DNA of 64,000 nt. Origin: Lineus longissimus. Taxonomy: Eukaryota > Nemertea > Pilidiophora > Heteronemertea > Lineidae. The position numbers and the translations under genes were made by a program. The stretch lies in the NCBI RefSeq assembly GCF_910592395.1, contig NC_088309.1, forward strand, positions 24,802,599 to 24,866,598. Reading direction: 5' to 3'. Positions 24,081 through 35,800 of the stretch are shown here, in pieces (within the stretch, counting starts at the first letter, position 1; each line of letters starts with the position of its first letter). The notes below the pieces were generated by a model, which was not told the DNA's origin, ran no database searches, and worked only from the letters and a program-made list of their open reading frames with translations.

Positions 24081-24880
24081 GACGATGTTGCAGTCTACAG
24101 GGTGAGCATCACTTAGTCCTGGTTGATATTATATCTCCTCATGAAACAAACTTTCCAACCAGTCGTTAAGGAGGGAAAAAAAAATCATTTTTCATGTCTC
24201 CGCAACCTGGTGGCCAAGTTATGAACTTTTATCCCCGAGTGAGACCATCTAAACGAGAGTGCTAAAGTAACAGCAAAATGGGCATCTTGATTAGTTGGAC
24301 AAATCATGAGTTACATCTTATGTATGGTTATTAGCAATATCAGACATAAGCATGGATATAAAAAGGAGGGTTTAAAGGAGGATGCAAGCATTGGTAACTT
24401 TACTCTTTTATTCAAAATCCTCACTTACATTGTCACATGCTTGCAGTGACATCGTGGTCATTGTTATGTTATCAGTCAAAACCAAACAAACGTCGAGCGT
24501 TCTAACCTTTATAGAGGTAGCCAACTTGAGAATTTTCTTCGTAGAACAAAGTTGGTTTTAAAGCTGAAATTTCGATCTGAACATTGACGACCAAAGAATA
24601 GAAGTCAATCAAAGAAAAATGATTAAAAAAGAAGTAGAACTTGAAGGGCGTCATTGAAATTGATGTCAACTTATACTTAGGAATCATCCCAAATAGACTA
24701 AAGCCAAAAGAATTTGTTTCTTTCCTGTGAACCCTCTACCCCCTTATTATTACTAAAAACTGAAGACTCTGTCTTCAACAAATGAAATTGGCCAGGAATC
24801 ATGACGATTTATGCCTGTCAAAGAGTGTGGCTGATCAGCATTTTTCCACAGGAAAAAAACCGTCAACCAAAGACGTTTAA

Positions 24881-25060
24881 GAAAATGAAACGACCAGGGC
24901 CATTGTACTGACCTGTCGACATGGAACAAAATGGACTCGTACATGATGGGTGCTTTGAATTCATTGATGATTTTTTTACCTTTGCCCCCTGGTGGCCACA
25001 TTTGGAATCAAATCTAGACTGTAGTTTGTCGTTTGGGTGGGAAAATTTGCCAAGAGGCAT
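24881..25060 (-). repeat. Inverted fragment of the dispersed family
   Basis: Read on the minus strand it contains GGCCACCAGGGGGCAAAGG (around 24982-24998) and ends with ACAATGGCCCTGGTCGTTTC near 24881. These match the internal CTCF-like block and right terminus of the copy at 20787-21937. The left part is worn beyond recognition. Confidence 0.6.
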
Positions 25061-26940
25061 CTTTTCCCCTTAGTAATTAATGTGGTGGCAATACGCTGAA
25101 TAAAAATGGCCCTCTCCACATCGAACTTTGGTTAAGAGATGTGCTATAGTGACATTCATTGACAACAGGGACATATAGAGCCCCAACTGATGCCAGTGCA
25201 TAAGATTAAAATTGCAACATTGTTGATATCTCAAGATGTTGAAGTTGAAGTCCTGATGAAAGAAAGGCAAATTGATAGGACAGATTATGTTAATTTTGAA
25301 CTAACATCAATGTATAGTTACGCCGCTCGTTAAAAATTCCAAGGAAGGCCAATCGAAATGTTGCTCCAAGAATAGCTTGTCAACCGAAGTCGACTCCATT
25401 TGGCAAAGCACAAAAAACAGAAAATTTAGAAAAAAACCTGACCACTTTCATTGAAAACAGTAAAGCCGGAAAGTTTGGCAAAAACAAAACTTGACACTGA
25501 AAGTGATGACCATCTCCCCAAATGAATAAAAAATATTTAGTTTCTTTTGGCTTCAATCTATGTAGAGAATACCGTGTATTGAATAAATGTTTTTACTGTT
25601 TTCTAGGCTATGCAGATGACTGGAGATGATGGCTGTTGAGTTGACCCAATGACTTCCACCACGATCTACGATGCGTACTGAAGCAAGAACGACTCTCAAA
25701 GACCCAGAAAGCAACAGATGCCAACACTTCGCCCCATGATAAGATACCTTTATACCCATCCATCGACAATTTGGGGAAGACGGCCTTATTGACCTCCATG
25801 GGGATCTTCCTGGCAGATGTTGTATGAGGAAGGATTCAAAGCGTATACAGTAAGATAAAGTGGTGTACATAAAATTCAATATTATGATTCGCCCTAAAGC
25901 TGTTTACCAGTAAAAATTTCCTTTGCTCTGGGTTGTGTTTAATGGCATTCTGAAGATTGCGTCTGAAAAAAAGGCTGAGCTAATCTTCATTGCATTCCTG
26001 CAGTTAGGCACTACTGAACTAAAACCTCTTGAAAAAGCGTGGTCATAAATGTCTTTGGACAGACAAGCAGTAATTCCATCGAAATGGCTCAAGATTTAAT
26101 GTTGGTAAACAATGGATTGACCTTGATATTTTGTTTTCCAGCCATGCTTGGATGAGGGCCTGAGAGTCGTGTAGATTCAATGGATGGAATCGTCTCGCTC
26201 AGGGATATCGGCGGTGGACACTTACATCGTGTGTCATTCGAATAGACTTTAATGACAATCGAAATGATGCTCTAAGGGGACTCTGATGACTCTAAGGACA
26301 TAGAGCCCTTCTCGTTATGTAATGTGATGCCATATCCAGCAGCCACCATGGAGCCAGCTCATCTGTTACATATGGAAGGATGCCATCTCATACGGTAATA
26401 ATATTTAAAAATATATTTCTAATTTCTATGTCATTGCTTTGGTGTAGCCTTAAGCCTTATTTAGGGATTGTGAACAATTAAAAACGTTGTAAAAGAGATA
26501 ACTTCTTAGATTGATCAGACCTCTGATATTGAGAAGTTTGCAGCTTATATCTGACCTCAAGAAAGGAAAGGTTTGTGTCTGTTGTTGATCTAAGCAGTGC
26601 TGAGAGTCCTGATGGTGTTTTTGGAAAGTTCACCACATTTGTAAAAATTACCAGAAATTTGAGAATTTGAAGTAATTTGATCCTTCCTTTGAAGTTTTCT
26701 CAAAATTTTCAGTGTTGTACATGATCCCTTTTGATCTTAAGAAATGTAGAAAAAACAATGCACCTTCACCGCATCATTTCTAATTGTCTGCAGACCGGTG
26801 AACCTGCCACTGCCAGCAATGAGAAGATAAGGGATTCTTCCGCTAACACAATAACGATATAACTATTTTTAGAGTTATCGCATCAAATCATGTATTTCAG
26901 GTTTAGAAAACATATGCTACTTCACCGCCAACGTTATTTT
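25061..26940. other. Intergenic DNA, no gene recognised
   Basis: Several open frames under 110 codons on the minus strand without domain signatures. Exon-like blocks with acceptor or donor sequence occur near 25606 (TTTTCTAG) and 26392 (ACG|GTAATA), which could be exons of a non-coding transcript. Nothing firm. Confidence 0.4.
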
Positions 26941-27898
26941 TGGCTCCCCATAGGGGTCTATACAATACCACAGCGTCTGTCATCTGTATCCTGTTTCAAA
27001 AACAGTGGCACATTTCTTAACTGCTAGAGCTATGAACTTGAAACTTTGTACACAGGACCCCTTGGTCAGGTGACCTCTGACAATGAATTTCGGTCCGATC
27101 TGATTCTTAACTTGGCCACCAGAGGGAACCTAAAAAGTGTGATATCTCTCTTATGAGTGACTCGCTTTTGATAAAAATTTTATGGCAGGGTGTCCTAGCA
27201 AGGATACATCACATATCATACAGGTTTTTGATTGACCTGATTTTTAAGGTCACAGAGGTCAAATGGCGTAAATTGGCCGTTTGAGTGTAACTATGGCACG
27301 TTTCTTAACCGCAAAAGCTATGAACTTGAAATTTGTTACAAACGACTCCCTACGTCGTATAATCGCTGACACCGAATATGGTCTGATCTGATTCTCGACT
27401 TGGCCACCAGGGGACCAAAACTAAAAAAGGTAAAAGGTGCAATATCTCGCTTATTAGTGATTTGTTTTCGATGATATTTTTATGGCAGGTTCTCCTAGTA
27501 TTAGGATACATCACATATCCTATGGGTGTTTGATCTGACCTAGTTTTCAAGGTCACAGAATTGGCCGTTTGAGTGTACCGCTAAAGCTATGAACTTGAAA
27601 TTTGGTACACATGACTCCCTATCACATGTAACCTCTGACACTAATTTTTGATCCGATCTGATTCTTGACTTGGCCACCAGGAGGCCGAAACAAAAAAGGT
27701 AACAAGTGCAATATCTCGCTTATTAGTGACTTGTTTTCGATGATTTTTTTTGTGGTAGGTACTCCAAGCAACGATACATCACATGTCATACCGACTTTGG
27801 TTTGACTTATACCATGTAGCATGTTTCTTAACCAGGATGAATTCCTAACAACCAAATATCTAGACGATGAGCACAATGGCCCCTGGCCGTTTCATTTT
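26941..27898 (+). mobile_element. Dispersed repeat family, second long copy
   Basis: Three internal units can be read, with CCACCAG blocks at about 27117, 27404 and 27674 and GGTCACAGA blocks at about 27247 and 27549. The right end is GATGAGCACAATGGCCCCTG then GCCGTTTCATT at 27868-27898. The left hairpin has decayed to TTGGCTCCCCATAGGGG. It is more diverged than the copy at 20787. Confidence 0.7.
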
Positions 27899-28264
27899 CC
27901 AATTGTAATTACACCAAACAAAACCATAAAAAATGGTAGCGTTAGTGTTAGCGGAATGATCTCTTATCGTCTCTAATGTAATTTCAAGGCCTAACACAAC
28001 CTTTGTTTAATGTGGCTGTGTCACTGCTGCTGCCATATGCGGTCCTTCAGTGCTTGCTCCGTAGACTGTGCAGGCCTTTCAATTGCATTGTTTTCATACC
28101 ATTTGACGATATAAGAGGCCGCCACATGTCCCCCTAAGTAGGTCTGAAAAAACTCAAAATGCAGGAAGGTAAAGTTTTCAAATCACTCTCCAGAAAGGGA
28201 ACCACTTTGCTGGCCATAGAAATTTTTCTGGATTTACGATGAAAACTGTAGTTGAAATTGATAC

Positions 28265-28733
28265 TCACCTGCAAGCTATAGCCATCATGGAGCGTCCGTC
28301 ATCTTTCGTAGTCGCTGTCCGTCAGCAGGCCACGTTTTATAACTGCCAGGTCCATGAACCGGTCCATAAGCTTCGCACTGAGCAAGATCTCCTTCCAGAC
28401 CTTTCAGTCGGGCTTTGATTTGATTGACCTCCTTGTCAAGGTCACCAAGGTCAAAGTTCAGAGATAAACACTTTTGTCCATCAGCAGGGCGAGTTTCGTA
28501 ACCACTGAAACTATGCACAATAGGAAAGATCGCCTACCCCAGCAAATTTTTGGTCTGATATGGTTCTTAGGCTTACATGTCTGGCATTCAAACTTGAGGA
28601 AACCCCTCTCTAGCCATGAAAATCATCAATTGGCCACTGATGGCAAACTTTGATTACCTCTACTTCTTGACGTCACATGTCAAATAATGACCCTTCACTA
28701 TAGAAACCCAGGTGAGCACATGGACCATTTCAT
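28265..28733 (+). repeat. Dispersed repeat family, short copy
   Basis: Starts CTCACCTGCAAGCTATAGCC, has a worn GCGTCCGTCATC stretch, one GGTCACCAAGGTCAAAG block near 28437 and the right end GGTGAGCACATGGACCATTT at 28711-28733. It appears to keep one internal unit with an internal deletion. Confidence 0.65.
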
Positions 28734-31696
28734 GCAGTGTTGGAGATATTCATTTGTGAGGTTAAGGTTTGAATGGTAACAAAAAACAACGACTTTATTG
28801 ACATATGATTATAGTCGCCTAAGGTATAGAATATTGCTCAAAAGTTCTTCCGTCAGGCCCAACACTCCCGTGGCAGTCCATTGCTTCAATTCATCCTAAT
28901 TAGATCTCCTAAGTGACTGCTACAAATAGTGGGAATTCGTGCAGCTGGACAATTAGCCAAGGGGCATTGCTGTAACGAAACTGTAAGGGCATTTTCTGCC
29001 ACCGTCCACTGCGTCTGGAGTGTATCACGCCCGGCCCTGGGTCCACTCATTGTTTGAGGGCAGTTGGCTTGAAAATGATGAATCACGCTGAGTATGAAAT
29101 CAACTGGCTACTTCATGTACTTCTGTTTTGAATCAGAGTGCAAGACGATCATTACCAGGTCAATCGATATGGTTTGGACCACCCAGCATCAAAATAACTT
29201 ATAATCTGTTGGCTGATACTGATGTGTTCTCAGTATTAGCAACCAGATTTTCTGAGATTGGCTCATTTGATGATATTGGGGAAAGAGGAGCAGCTCATTG
29301 GTGATGTAACATGGAAAATTTGAATGCCCCCCTCCCCCCTCCTCCCATCTGCAATTCATTATAGGGCAACTCTCTGAGTAACCCATGCATTTGGCTGAGA
29401 CTGCATACAATTCCCCAATCATCAAATCTAGTCATAAGTTTTGCGTTAGCCTACATGTTACATTAAAATATTGACTGGTAACGAAATGGATGTCAATAAA
29501 GTTGGTGCTTTATCATTTCTGTACTAAGCTTAACCTCACTATTGTGGAAACTAATGCGTTCCAATGCATCATATATTTTGCTGATGATGGTGTGCACCCA
29601 CAATTATAAGATTATATTATGTTTCTTTTCAGGAGATGAGCCATCCTACAGAAGGGAGGAGGATGTTGCTGAGCCAGCGCATCTCTAGCTCCCGTCGCCG
29701 TCAAGGAGGTTGGATTTTTGTCACCGTAGGCCTTACCCTTTTATTGCAATATCTGATTGAAAGGTGATTTGATAAAAATCCTGATATTCTATTTTCCGAT
29801 TGCTAGAGGGCAATTATTTGCCTTCTTTCGGGCAATGACAAACTCTAGCCATGGCTCAAAACCGTACACATTTAAAGACGATTTTAAAAATTGGGGGAGG
29901 GTAGAATAAGGTAACCAGGGGAACCAGGGCATGTCACAAGCCCAGAAATTATTTTCAAGCAAGATTAATAAGAAAAATTAAAATGTGGAGGGGATATTCT
30001 GGCTAACAGGACAGCCAACAGGGTAAGTTGGTACCCAAACAAAACATTCGCAATAGCCTTGGGTACAGTGGGACCCTACCGGCTGCTTCAGATTTGTTTC
30101 AAGCGAAAAATATCTTTCACCGAATCATCAGATATTGTATTTGGTTATGTCCATCACATGAGACATGGGGTTCACATGACATTCGCTTTGCTCTAACCCC
30201 AGGCAAAGCGAATGAACATGTGTGTCTTGATGGAACTGTAGGCCTTTTTACTGTTTCTTGATCTCCTCAGTACCACAGAATCCACCAGCATTTAAACACC
30301 ACCTGGGCCCAGGCGCCAAAGATCCTTCGTAATATTGGCTGGCTCAGTTGCTCAGTGTCTTTACCTTCATACTTGAGACAACTGACCAACAACACAAATC
30401 TAGTGAATTTTTATTTCCTCGTCACTTTTTAATCAATACCCGTGAACAAAAAAATCACTGGATGGAAAACATCTTTTCACCAATTTAACTGATATTTGAT
30501 AAGCTTTGTCAATAAAACTATTGTTTTAAAATAGTCGATGTTAAAATATTAAGATATTAAACTATTAAAATAGAAATGTGTCAATAAAACTATTGTTTTA
30601 TTGAAACTTATCAGAATAAGACTGGTTCTTGATCCTACCTATAGCGGTCTCACAGGAAAGAATCTTAGTCTTTTTCTTTGTTTCGATTCAAGAAGGCTTT
30701 CATTGCAAGAGCATAATTATCATGTTCTGCTGGCTATGAAATTGAAAGATATCAATTTGCCCATCAAGAAAATTTGTATTGGACTTGGTACTGAATGATT
30801 TGAGAAAAGTGTAACGTCAATATATTTGTAAGACGTTTTATGTTGTCATGTATGTAATTATATTTGTAATGCATGTAAATCTTGTAAGTAAAATAAAAGA
30901 GATCTAAGACTCAACTTGCAAAAAACCTGGCAGACCAACATCCAGTCTTGCTAGGTCAAGCTACCTCTTTTGTCATGCAAATACATGTCACCTCTGCTCC
31001 TTTCATCATGCTAATTGGCAGCCTCTGTCCAGTTCCTGGCCATGAGAAATGTGGTTCTTTTGTTATTCAAATTGGGCCCTTAACCCATGTAGTCATCATG
31101 GATTAATGAGAGCAGTGACCTAACCTATTGTTCGCTGAATATGGCTCAACTTAAGTCATACACAATAGGTTTTAATACATTTACAATAGCTAAAACTTGT
31201 ATAGAATGTATACGAACATGATGAATGCTTGCAGAGGTTGGAATTGTTGAGTCATCTAGTGTAAGATCTCTATTCAGCAGTGTCTTTTTTGGACATTTTA
31301 AAGGAGGAGAACATGTGTGATAGTACAATTATCTCAATGTCTCGTCCTTTAATGGGCATTGGAGCTGCACAGTGACTATGATCGATGTAATGTACATGTA
31401 TGAAGTCATTATAGTCGTAAGCGCTGTGCTTGTCATCTGTGTGATGGAGTTGACGACTCCCTCCGATTGCGTAGGTTTTCTCCCGTTGAAACGGTTTTCC
31501 TCCTACACTGACTTTCCAAGTTGCCATGTGAGGATAATTCTTGGAATATGGGTCAATAAATAATTTTCAAAAGAAGATGATTTAAATTTGCTTTTTTTCT
31601 TTACTAGCCTGGTGGTGCTCCGACATAGTATTGTTTTAAATACTGTCATGCATTTGAACCAACAAACTGGTGCCCCGATGATGAGATGTTCAGCAT
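28734..31696. other. Intergenic DNA with possible transcript pieces
   Basis: No protein gene recognised. An acceptor-like TTTCTTTTCAG precedes an exon-like GC-rich stretch 29634-29730. An AATAAA with a T-rich tract lies near 30888-30897, so a plus-strand transcript may end here. It also contains the palindromic repeat pair at 30508-30604. Confidence 0.4.
30508..30604. repeat. Two copies of a palindromic AATAAAACTATTGTTTTA block
   Basis: TCAATAAAACTATTGTTTTA occurs near 30510 and again near 30582; the second continues TTGA and forms a near-perfect palindrome. The intervening DNA is AT-rich with smaller TTAAAATAT and ATTAAACTATTAAAAT palindromes. Confidence 0.7.
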
Positions 31697-31930
31697 ATAC
31701 ATTGAATGGGTTATCACTTGTATGAATCCAAATCGATCAGATGACCACAACCGTTGTATGGTTTACATTGAAATCACATTGAATGGTTTACGATCATTAG
31801 TATGAATCCATATTTCTCAAATCACAAATCACTTTCACATTGAATGGTTTTTCACCAGTATCACTGAATTCATATCGCCAAGTTCAGATGGCGACAATCA
31901 TTTGAGTTCACATTGAATGGTTTATCTCGT
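31697..31930 (-). pseudogene. Fossil C2H2 zinc-finger linker repeats
   Basis: On the minus strand the block AAACCATTCAATGTG or a variant recurs four times (near 31911, 31838, 31777, 31700). The block at 31838 is preceded by ACTGGTGAA, giving TGEKPFNV; two others read IHTNDRKPFNV and IHTSDNPFNV. This is the RIHTGEKPFxC linker of tandem C2H2 fingers. The spacing is 61-77 bp instead of 84, stops interrupt every frame, and the first zinc Cys is Val in all copies. Either a dead zinc-finger gene or the decayed 3' end of one. Confidence 0.6.
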
Positions 31931-32252
31931 CAAGATGCTACAGGTCCTGAAAAGCAATAAACAATCAAAGACATTTGTGAAGGACTCTATGATTTGAGGG
32001 ACTATCTTTCACTTTACACCACCCATGCACTGTGTACAAAATATGTAGCTGATCATCAGTGGCGGGATCTAGGGGTCATTGCGCCCGGGTGTGCTTTGAA
32101 CAGATGTCTGTACGGATGGGGGATCATCTCAAACAGCATACTTGATTACGTAGTAAACAGTATTATGTTTTTTAAAATACTTTTTCTTTATTTCTTACCA
32201 ACATATGTCATACATGTATATTTTGAATAACTTATAAGTAAGACTTCACCTT

Positions 32253-32456
32253 ATGAAAACATGAAAACATAACATATGGACGATAGAGTATCTATTAGAT
32301 GGTTAATGGGTTTGGCACAAAGAAATAAAGAAATACTGAGGGACTGCATTACGGACGTTTAGCATCTAATAGATATGCTTGCATCAGAAATATAAAGGAA
32401 ATATAATGAAAACATAACAAGTGGATGATAGAGAATCTATCAGATGGTCTGGCATC
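32253..32456. repeat. Diverged ~140-bp direct duplication
   Basis: ATGAAAACATAACATATGGA followed by CGATAGAGTATCTATTAGATGG near 32260-32300 recurs as ATGAAAACATAACAAGTGGA followed by TGATAGAGAATCTATCAGATGG near 32408-32446. The two halves differ at several sites. Confidence 0.75.
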
Positions 32457-32553
32457 ATGCCTAAGTAAGTTTCTCTGAAACTATGCACAATCAACAGACA
32501 CCACTATACCCCCTCACACTCAGAAACCACAAACGCCCACCCCTTCCTGCTAC

Positions 32554-32774
32554 CTTAATACTTCTGGGTTGTTCCAGAGCATGCTGTGCATGACCGATTC
32601 CATCCCCGAGCCATCTTTAATCCACGCAAGGAGTCCATTGACATGATTGAGAGGGCAGTCGAAACGTCTTCTGTCCGGTTTTACAGCTATAAATTGTTCC
32701 GTCATTTTGTCTGGAGATGGCGCTGCAGTAGTCTGAATTCCAGTGTCTGACATCCAAGATGGCGAAAATTTCAT
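32554..32774 (-). CDS. First exon of an unrecognised gene, head-to-head with MAP2K5
   Basis: Minus-strand frame starting at ATG 32774-32772 (MKFSPSWMSDTGIQTT...) and running 73 codons to ...MLWNNPEVLR. There a TTAAG|GTAGCA donor at 32554/32553 is followed at once by an in-frame TAG. The segment GLLAWIKDGSGMESVMHSML looks like real protein but I do not recognise the family. A possible second exon starts after TTACTTAG near 32463 and stays open about 39 codons with a hydrophobic stretch; this is weak. The 54-bp distance to the MAP2K5 start supports a shared promoter. Alternatively it is a 74-codon single-exon ORF or chance. Confidence 0.45.
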
Positions 32775-32828
32775 TTCCGGTTTCTCCAAAAATGTGAAGT
32801 TTTGTTTATTTTCTGCCAAATCTCAGCG
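32775..32828. promoter_or_regulatory. Candidate bidirectional promoter or leader
   Basis: Only 54 bp separate the ATG of the minus-strand frame from the MAP2K5 ATG. No TATA box is evident. AAGATGGCG lies at 32758-32766, just inside the minus-strand exon, a motif common at animal housekeeping promoters. The true start sites were not seen; this is inference from geometry. Confidence 0.35.
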
Positions 32829-35800
32829 ATGGATAGCATTCCGCGGGTGATACGAATTTCAACTGACGATGGGAATGATATGGATTGGAACGTGCAGTCT
32901 TGTCAGGTGGCGTTTAAAGATGCTTTGGTCAGTTTTACGTTTCAAATATTCCACAATCACTCCCATCCATGCCCCTGTACATTTCCATGTGCATTTCTGT
33001 GTACATAATCATGTAGAGCAGTGGGCCTACTTGCCATTTTGTCAACCAATGTTGAAATAAGTTAATGTATTTTAATAGCCCCCTCGTCAGCAATGTATAC
33101 ACCAACTGAAAGACGCCATGTTTCCAAGAGCCATCCTCTTGCGCGTATTTGTAGGCTTTATTTAATCATAAAATCTCATCAAATATTTTACATTTGCTGT
33201 CGTTCTTTTTTAGGAGGTTATATCCCAAGTGTTACCTGGGACAGCAGTGACCGCATTTGAGTGTAAGTATCACTTACTCATCCCTGTGGAAGCGCTATCA
33301 AATTTTGTTTTCAAACTTGCAAATTGTGGGCTGATTTAAGGAGTACGCCTCAGATTTATCAACAATAGCTTTTCCTGCCAAAGGCTTCTGAATCTGATCG
33401 GGTTGTTCAAAACAATCGAGGTTTACAATATTTTCTTGATTGCTGTCCATTTTAAAATTGCATTGTTTTGCAGATGAAGATGAAGATGGCGACAGGATTA
33501 CTGTTCGCAGCCAGGAAGATATGGAGGCAATGATGTCATTTGTAAGTGGCAACCTCCTTCCGAACATTTCACTGAATTCCAAGACCATGTCAATTATTAT
33601 AACCAGAATTGTTATGTTACATCAACAGTTACACCACATTTATTTCAGCATGGCACCATTTTAAGTGACTGTTTGAGCAGAGGCCAGCTGGCACCACCAC
33701 TAGTAGTTTTCCCAAGAGGTAAATCTATTTCTGCTTCTTTTCATTTGTTCTATTTTGAAAAGAAACATTTAATTGTGTGATGAATTTGTAGAGCTACACT
33801 GAAATCCAATGAAAATGTGTCAAAGTACTGATAAGCGTCTCTCCCTGAGGTTACAGCACATTAATTGGCGAAAAATACAGACCCTCTTGGAACTCCCTAA
33901 TGGAATTTTAGGGTACATTAGCGTACACTCCAAAGAAGCCCAATATTCAAAATTTTCTTTCTCTTTCTTTTGCAGTTGGAAAAACAGTTGGAATGAGGAA
34001 CAAGTTCAATCTGAAAGTCAAGACTCACTCAGCAAGTAATGGCACCAAAAAACACCACTCAAAAAGTCAATCAGCAGTGATGGTGGTTGAAGACGACCCC
34101 CCTCCAATGGAGATGGATCCCCTGCCACCAGAAGAGCCAATGATCATAAGAAGGTAAAGGTAGTAAATATTTACAAGACGATAACTCGTCTGCAAGAGAA
34201 ACTTGATGGATACGGCCTTAGAGCTGTAACTGCTTGGATCTATAGAGGCAATATCATTGTCAATCATTGACATTTCAAATTTGGATATCCTTTTGAATTA
34301 GATGAAAAAAGTTCATCATATTCAAACCTTCTCTCTTCTCATTTTTCAGTGACAAGAAACCAATAGAGGACATCCAAAATATTTTAGCCAAAGGGACGAT
34401 ATCATCTGCCAATGATTTACTCCTACTGGAGGTGCTAGGGACGGGAAATGGTGGAACTGTGTATAGGTAGGCTGGGATGATTCGTTCTTTTAGATTACTA
34501 AGCTACTGTCCTTGGGCAAATTCTTGAGAGAGTTTCAATCGCTGCATTTTCCCTCTACTGGTCTAGTTCTGAAACAAAATTTCAAGACGCATTATTTGAT
34601 CTCTTCTATTCCAGAGCACTTCATCGTCCCACAGGGAAGCTCATGGCAGTGAAAGTCATAGCGTTGGATGTAAGTGTGGAGGTCCAACAACAAATCATCT
34701 CAGAGTTAGACATTTTACATAAGGTGGGTGCGATCGCGAGAGGCCGTTTTATGTTTTCCCGGTATTCTTTTAAGTATTCACACTTATTCTCATTATACTT
34801 ACATGTAGAAATGTATCAATTGACACTTTTTATATTTATTTTCAGTGCAATTCCCCTCAGATTATAGGATTCCATCATGCATTTTTCATAGAGAGTCGAA
34901 TATTAATGTGTACCGAGTACATGGACGGAGGCTCCCTGGACAAGTACGGCCAGATCCCTGAACACATTCTCGGGCGGATAGCTGTGGCAGTAGTCAAAGG
35001 CCTGCAGTATCTGTGGGGGAAGAAAATCATGCATCGTGGTGAGTGCTCAGTAAGTTCTTTATTGAAACATACCAGGTAGCTGTTTAATCTGCCTCAGCAC
35101 AGAAACAGTGATAGTGATTGTAATGTCTCATGTCCCTTGCCGATTTGTTCCAGAGCTTGACTTTTTTTTCCAAAAATGGAGCAGTGATTCACCTATCTTG
35201 TTTTTCAGATGTAAAACCATCCAATATTCTTGTCAATACCTCTGGTGAGGTGAAACTGTGCGATTTTGGTGTCAGCGTACAGGTAAGTCTCGTGTTTCCT
35301 GAAAATGTAGTCCTTGTGCCATATTGGTATACCAGTATATAAAACAAAGACCTATTGCTTCACAAACTTGGAAATTTTGTCGTCTAACACAGCTGACAAC
35401 AAAACCGAAATCTGACCTTGGATATTTGGCCTATTAGATTTGTTTAACCTAGCTGTTTACAGTACTGATTATTTTAGTGCAAATGAAAGTCTAAAAGGAG
35501 AACTAGAATTATCGGATTTGGACTTCTTGTGTAGGTGCTACCTCAATGTACCATGTAGATCATGCCTCGAAATTGATCACTTCTTTACTTGCATTCCAGC
35601 TGGAGCATTCTATAGCCAAGTCTTATGTCGGAACCAATTCATACATGGCAGTAAGTACAATTTTGTAAGGGCTTCCGCCTTCGGATTTGGCTCAGTAGCA
35701 CAATCTGCTCAAATACCTCTAAACATACACGTTCATGTTACAAAGGCTGAATACGACACCAGTGACAGTGATTCTTTCTGTAACTTACATGTAGTTGAGA

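Noticed and set aside
25553-25879. 108-codon minus-strand ORF
   Set aside because: No domain, and it overlaps a second open frame on the same strand; no splice support.
32550-32819. Start of the minus-strand frame at 32819
   Set aside because: The codon there is TTG; the first ATG in frame is at 32774, used here.
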